Shown here in pieces: positions 40,135 to 41,264 of a stretch of 41,264 nucleotides of DNA. The DNA is from Flavobacteriales bacterium (GTDB lineage: Bacteria > Bacteroidota > Bacteroidia > Flavobacteriales_D > Sanyastnellaceae), in contig JAURDB010000005.1 of assembly GCA_030828175.1 (NCBI GenBank), forward strand, positions 1 to 41,264. The letters run 5' to 3'. The translations under genes were made by a program, and so were the position numbers. The notes under the pieces are model-generated. The model was not told the origin of the DNA, searched no databases, and worked only from the letters and a program-made list of their open reading frames with translations. Position 1 is the first letter of the stretch. The number at the start of each line of letters is the position of its first letter.

Positions 40135-40989
40135 TCAGCGTCTGGAGCGTGCTGCGGGTGAAGCGGTCGAGGACGTCGGCACGCTCCGGTTGAACGGCAG
40201 CCCCATCTGGTACTTCAGGTTGTCGCTCTGCGCGGGATCGGTGATGTCCAATCCGTAGACCACGTCGGCTGTGTCGCCATACACGAACGTCCCGAACAGC
40301 CGGTCCCAGATGCTCAACACGTTGCCGTAGTTGCGGTCCGTCCACGGCACCTCGTGGTGGTGGTGGAACTTGTGGAGGTTGGGCGTCACCACGATCCAGC
40401 CGAGCGCCTTGTCCAGCCCCAGCGGCAGCGACACGTTGCTGTGGTTCCAGTAGGTGAAGAAGACGGTCACGATGCGGTAGAACCCATAGAACGCCACCGG
40501 CGCCCCGGTCACGATCACGCCGATGAGCGCAAAGGTCTCGCGGCACACGAAGTCGATGGGGTGGTGGCGCGTCCCGGTCGTCACGTCCACGTGGGTGTCG
40601 CTGTGGTGCACCATGTGCAGCCGCCACATCCACTTCCAGTTGTGCAGCAGGTAGTGGACGGTGTACTGGGCAATGAGGTCCAGCGTCATCACCGTCACCA
40701 GCAGCTGCAGCCACAGCGGCATGGCCACCCAATGCAACAAGCCGAACCCGGTCGCCGCCGTCCATTCGAACAGCCCCACGGCCGCCGCCCCGAAGGCCAC
40801 GTTGATCACCATGGTGGTGGCCAGAAAAGTCAGGTTGGTGCGGGTGTGCTTCCAACTGCGGAACCCGCCGCGAAACAACGGCCGCACCGATTCCACGATG
40901 AGGTTGGCCGACATGCACACGACGATCCACCCCAGCTTCTGCCAGGCCGGCATCGCCTCAAAAAACGAAAGGAACACCTCCAAACTCAT
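40135..40989 (-). CDS. Fatty acid hydroxylase/sterol desaturase family protein
   Basis: This 284-residue integral membrane di-iron enzyme is predicted to hydroxylate or desaturate a lipid substrate. Hydrophobic helices lie at about 17-33, 53-75, 85-110 and 152-178. The histidine clusters of the family are complete: HYLLH (112-116), HMVHH (125-129), RHHPID (141-146), H183 and HKFHHHH (206-212). The conserved NYGNVLSIWDRLFGT follows at 220-234. The last 16 or so residues (SVPTSSTASPAARSRR) are low-complexity and unlike the family. The substrate (sterol, carotenoid, fatty acid or ceramide-like) cannot be decided. Confidence 0.9.
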   Translation of the reverse strand: MSLEVFLSFFEAMPAWQKLGWIVVCMSANLIVESVRPLFRGGFRSWKHTRTNLTFLATTMVINVAFGAAAVGLFEWTAATGFGLLHWVAMPLWLQLLVTVMTLDLIAQYTVHYLLHNWKWMWRLHMVHHSDTHVDVTTGTRHHPIDFVCRETFALIGVIVTGAPVAFYGFYRIVTVFFTYWNHSNVSLPLGLDKALGWIVVTPNLHKFHHHHEVPWTDRNYGNVLSIWDRLFGTFVYGDTADVVYGLDITDPAQSDNLKYQMGLPFNRSVPTSSTASPAARSRR

Positions 40990-41123
40990 GCCCCCAAACT
41001 ACGCCACCCCCTCAACTCCCCGCCCCACGAGGTCCACCACCGCTCCCAACGCCAGCCCTCAATCCTTCACACACCGCACGGACATACCTGCGCGCTTGTC
41101 GAATGTCCGACGAAATGCGGTTT
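40990..41123. other. Intergenic gap with no clear element
   Basis: This 134-bp gap separates the hydroxylase gene from the upstream helicase gene on the same strand. On the minus strand TAGTTTGG lies only a few bases before the hydroxylase ATG and loosely resembles a -7 element. No convincing -33 partner or terminator hairpin was found. Confidence 0.4.
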
Positions 41124-41264
41124 CTATTCGTCGGTGGGGGTGGCGAGGAAGCGGGGGTGGAAGTTGAGGAGGTGGGCCTCCTCTTGGGCGCGGGTCAGCG
41201 CGGTGTAGAGCCAGCGCAGCCATTCGAGGTCGACCATCTCCTCGGTGAGGTAGCCCTGGTCGAC
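41124..41264 (-). CDS. C-terminus of a UvrD/RecD-like helicase (partial)
   Basis: Only the last 46 codons and the stop are in the window. They include EWLRWLYTALTRAQEEAHLL, which matches helicase motif VI of the UvrD_C_2/RecD-like superfamily 1 (WLYTAxTRA, with the arginine finger), followed by NFHPRFL. Proteins ending this way are ATP-dependent DNA helicases or exonuclease V alpha-like enzymes. Which one is meant cannot be told from this fragment. Confidence 0.75.
   Translation of the reverse strand, partial: VDQGYLTEEMVDLEWLRWLYTALTRAQEEAHLLNFHPRFLATPTDE

Noticed and set aside
40354-41208. Plus-strand frame of 284 codons at the right end
   Set aside because: It is His/Arg/Gln-rich antisense of the hydroxylase gene, whose histidine clusters fix the coding strand.

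Overview
The window looks like chromosomal DNA from a fairly GC-rich member of the Bacteroidota, probably a Flavobacteriales-like lineage. The evidence is a type IX secretion (T9SS) C-terminal sorting domain, Bacteroidota-style promoter elements (TTG ... TAnnTTTG) upstream of several genes, repeats of the form GCTDPxACNYDPxAxxxDGSC that I associate with large secreted proteins of this phylum, and ndk and icd gene products of the expected type. I see no tRNA, rRNA, CRISPR array, IS element or phage gene.

Layout. Positions 1-32851 are a secreted-protein region read entirely from the minus strand. It holds one uninterrupted 29.9-kb gene encoding a 9,969-residue protein (about 1.1 MDa at 110 Da per residue), followed 72 bp downstream by a second secreted, repeat-built protein whose 3' end lies outside the window. 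The giant protein has a signal peptide, a PA14 domain, a triple cysteine-rich repeat, a duplicated beta-domain, cadherin-like repeats, about eight C-type-lectin-like domains, several LamG (concanavalin A-like) domains, carboxypeptidase-regulatory-like repeats, an unusual Ser/Thr-rich plus glycine-zipper hydrophobic region, and a T9SS sorting domain. It is most simply a cell-surface or released adhesin-like protein with many potential glycan-binding domains.

Positions 32852-33342 are an intergenic region with divergent promoters and three inverted repeats. Next come two plus-strand housekeeping genes, ndk (nucleoside diphosphate kinase) and icd (eukaryotic-type NADP isocitrate dehydrogenase), each with a recognisable Bacteroidota promoter. 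A bidirectional UUCG-loop terminator separates icd from a convergent minus-strand operon.

That operon (39668 down to 35158) is tightly packed: outer-membrane porin-like protein, a small periplasmic phosphate-binding-protein-like protein, a two-PAS hybrid histidine kinase, and a single-domain Hpt protein. It reads as a ligand-entry, ligand-binding and phosphorelay unit. The final response regulator is not in the window. To the right are a small two-helix membrane protein (plus), a fatty acid hydroxylase/sterol desaturase family enzyme (minus), and the C-terminal end of a UvrD/RecD-like helicase (minus) cut by the window edge.

The best candidates for undescribed biology are in the giant gene: the possible membrane-inserting region near residues 7520-8230, the novel-looking cysteine repeat near residues 649-814, and the expansion of divergent C-type-lectin-like domains. 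Family assignments come from reading the sequence, without database searches.
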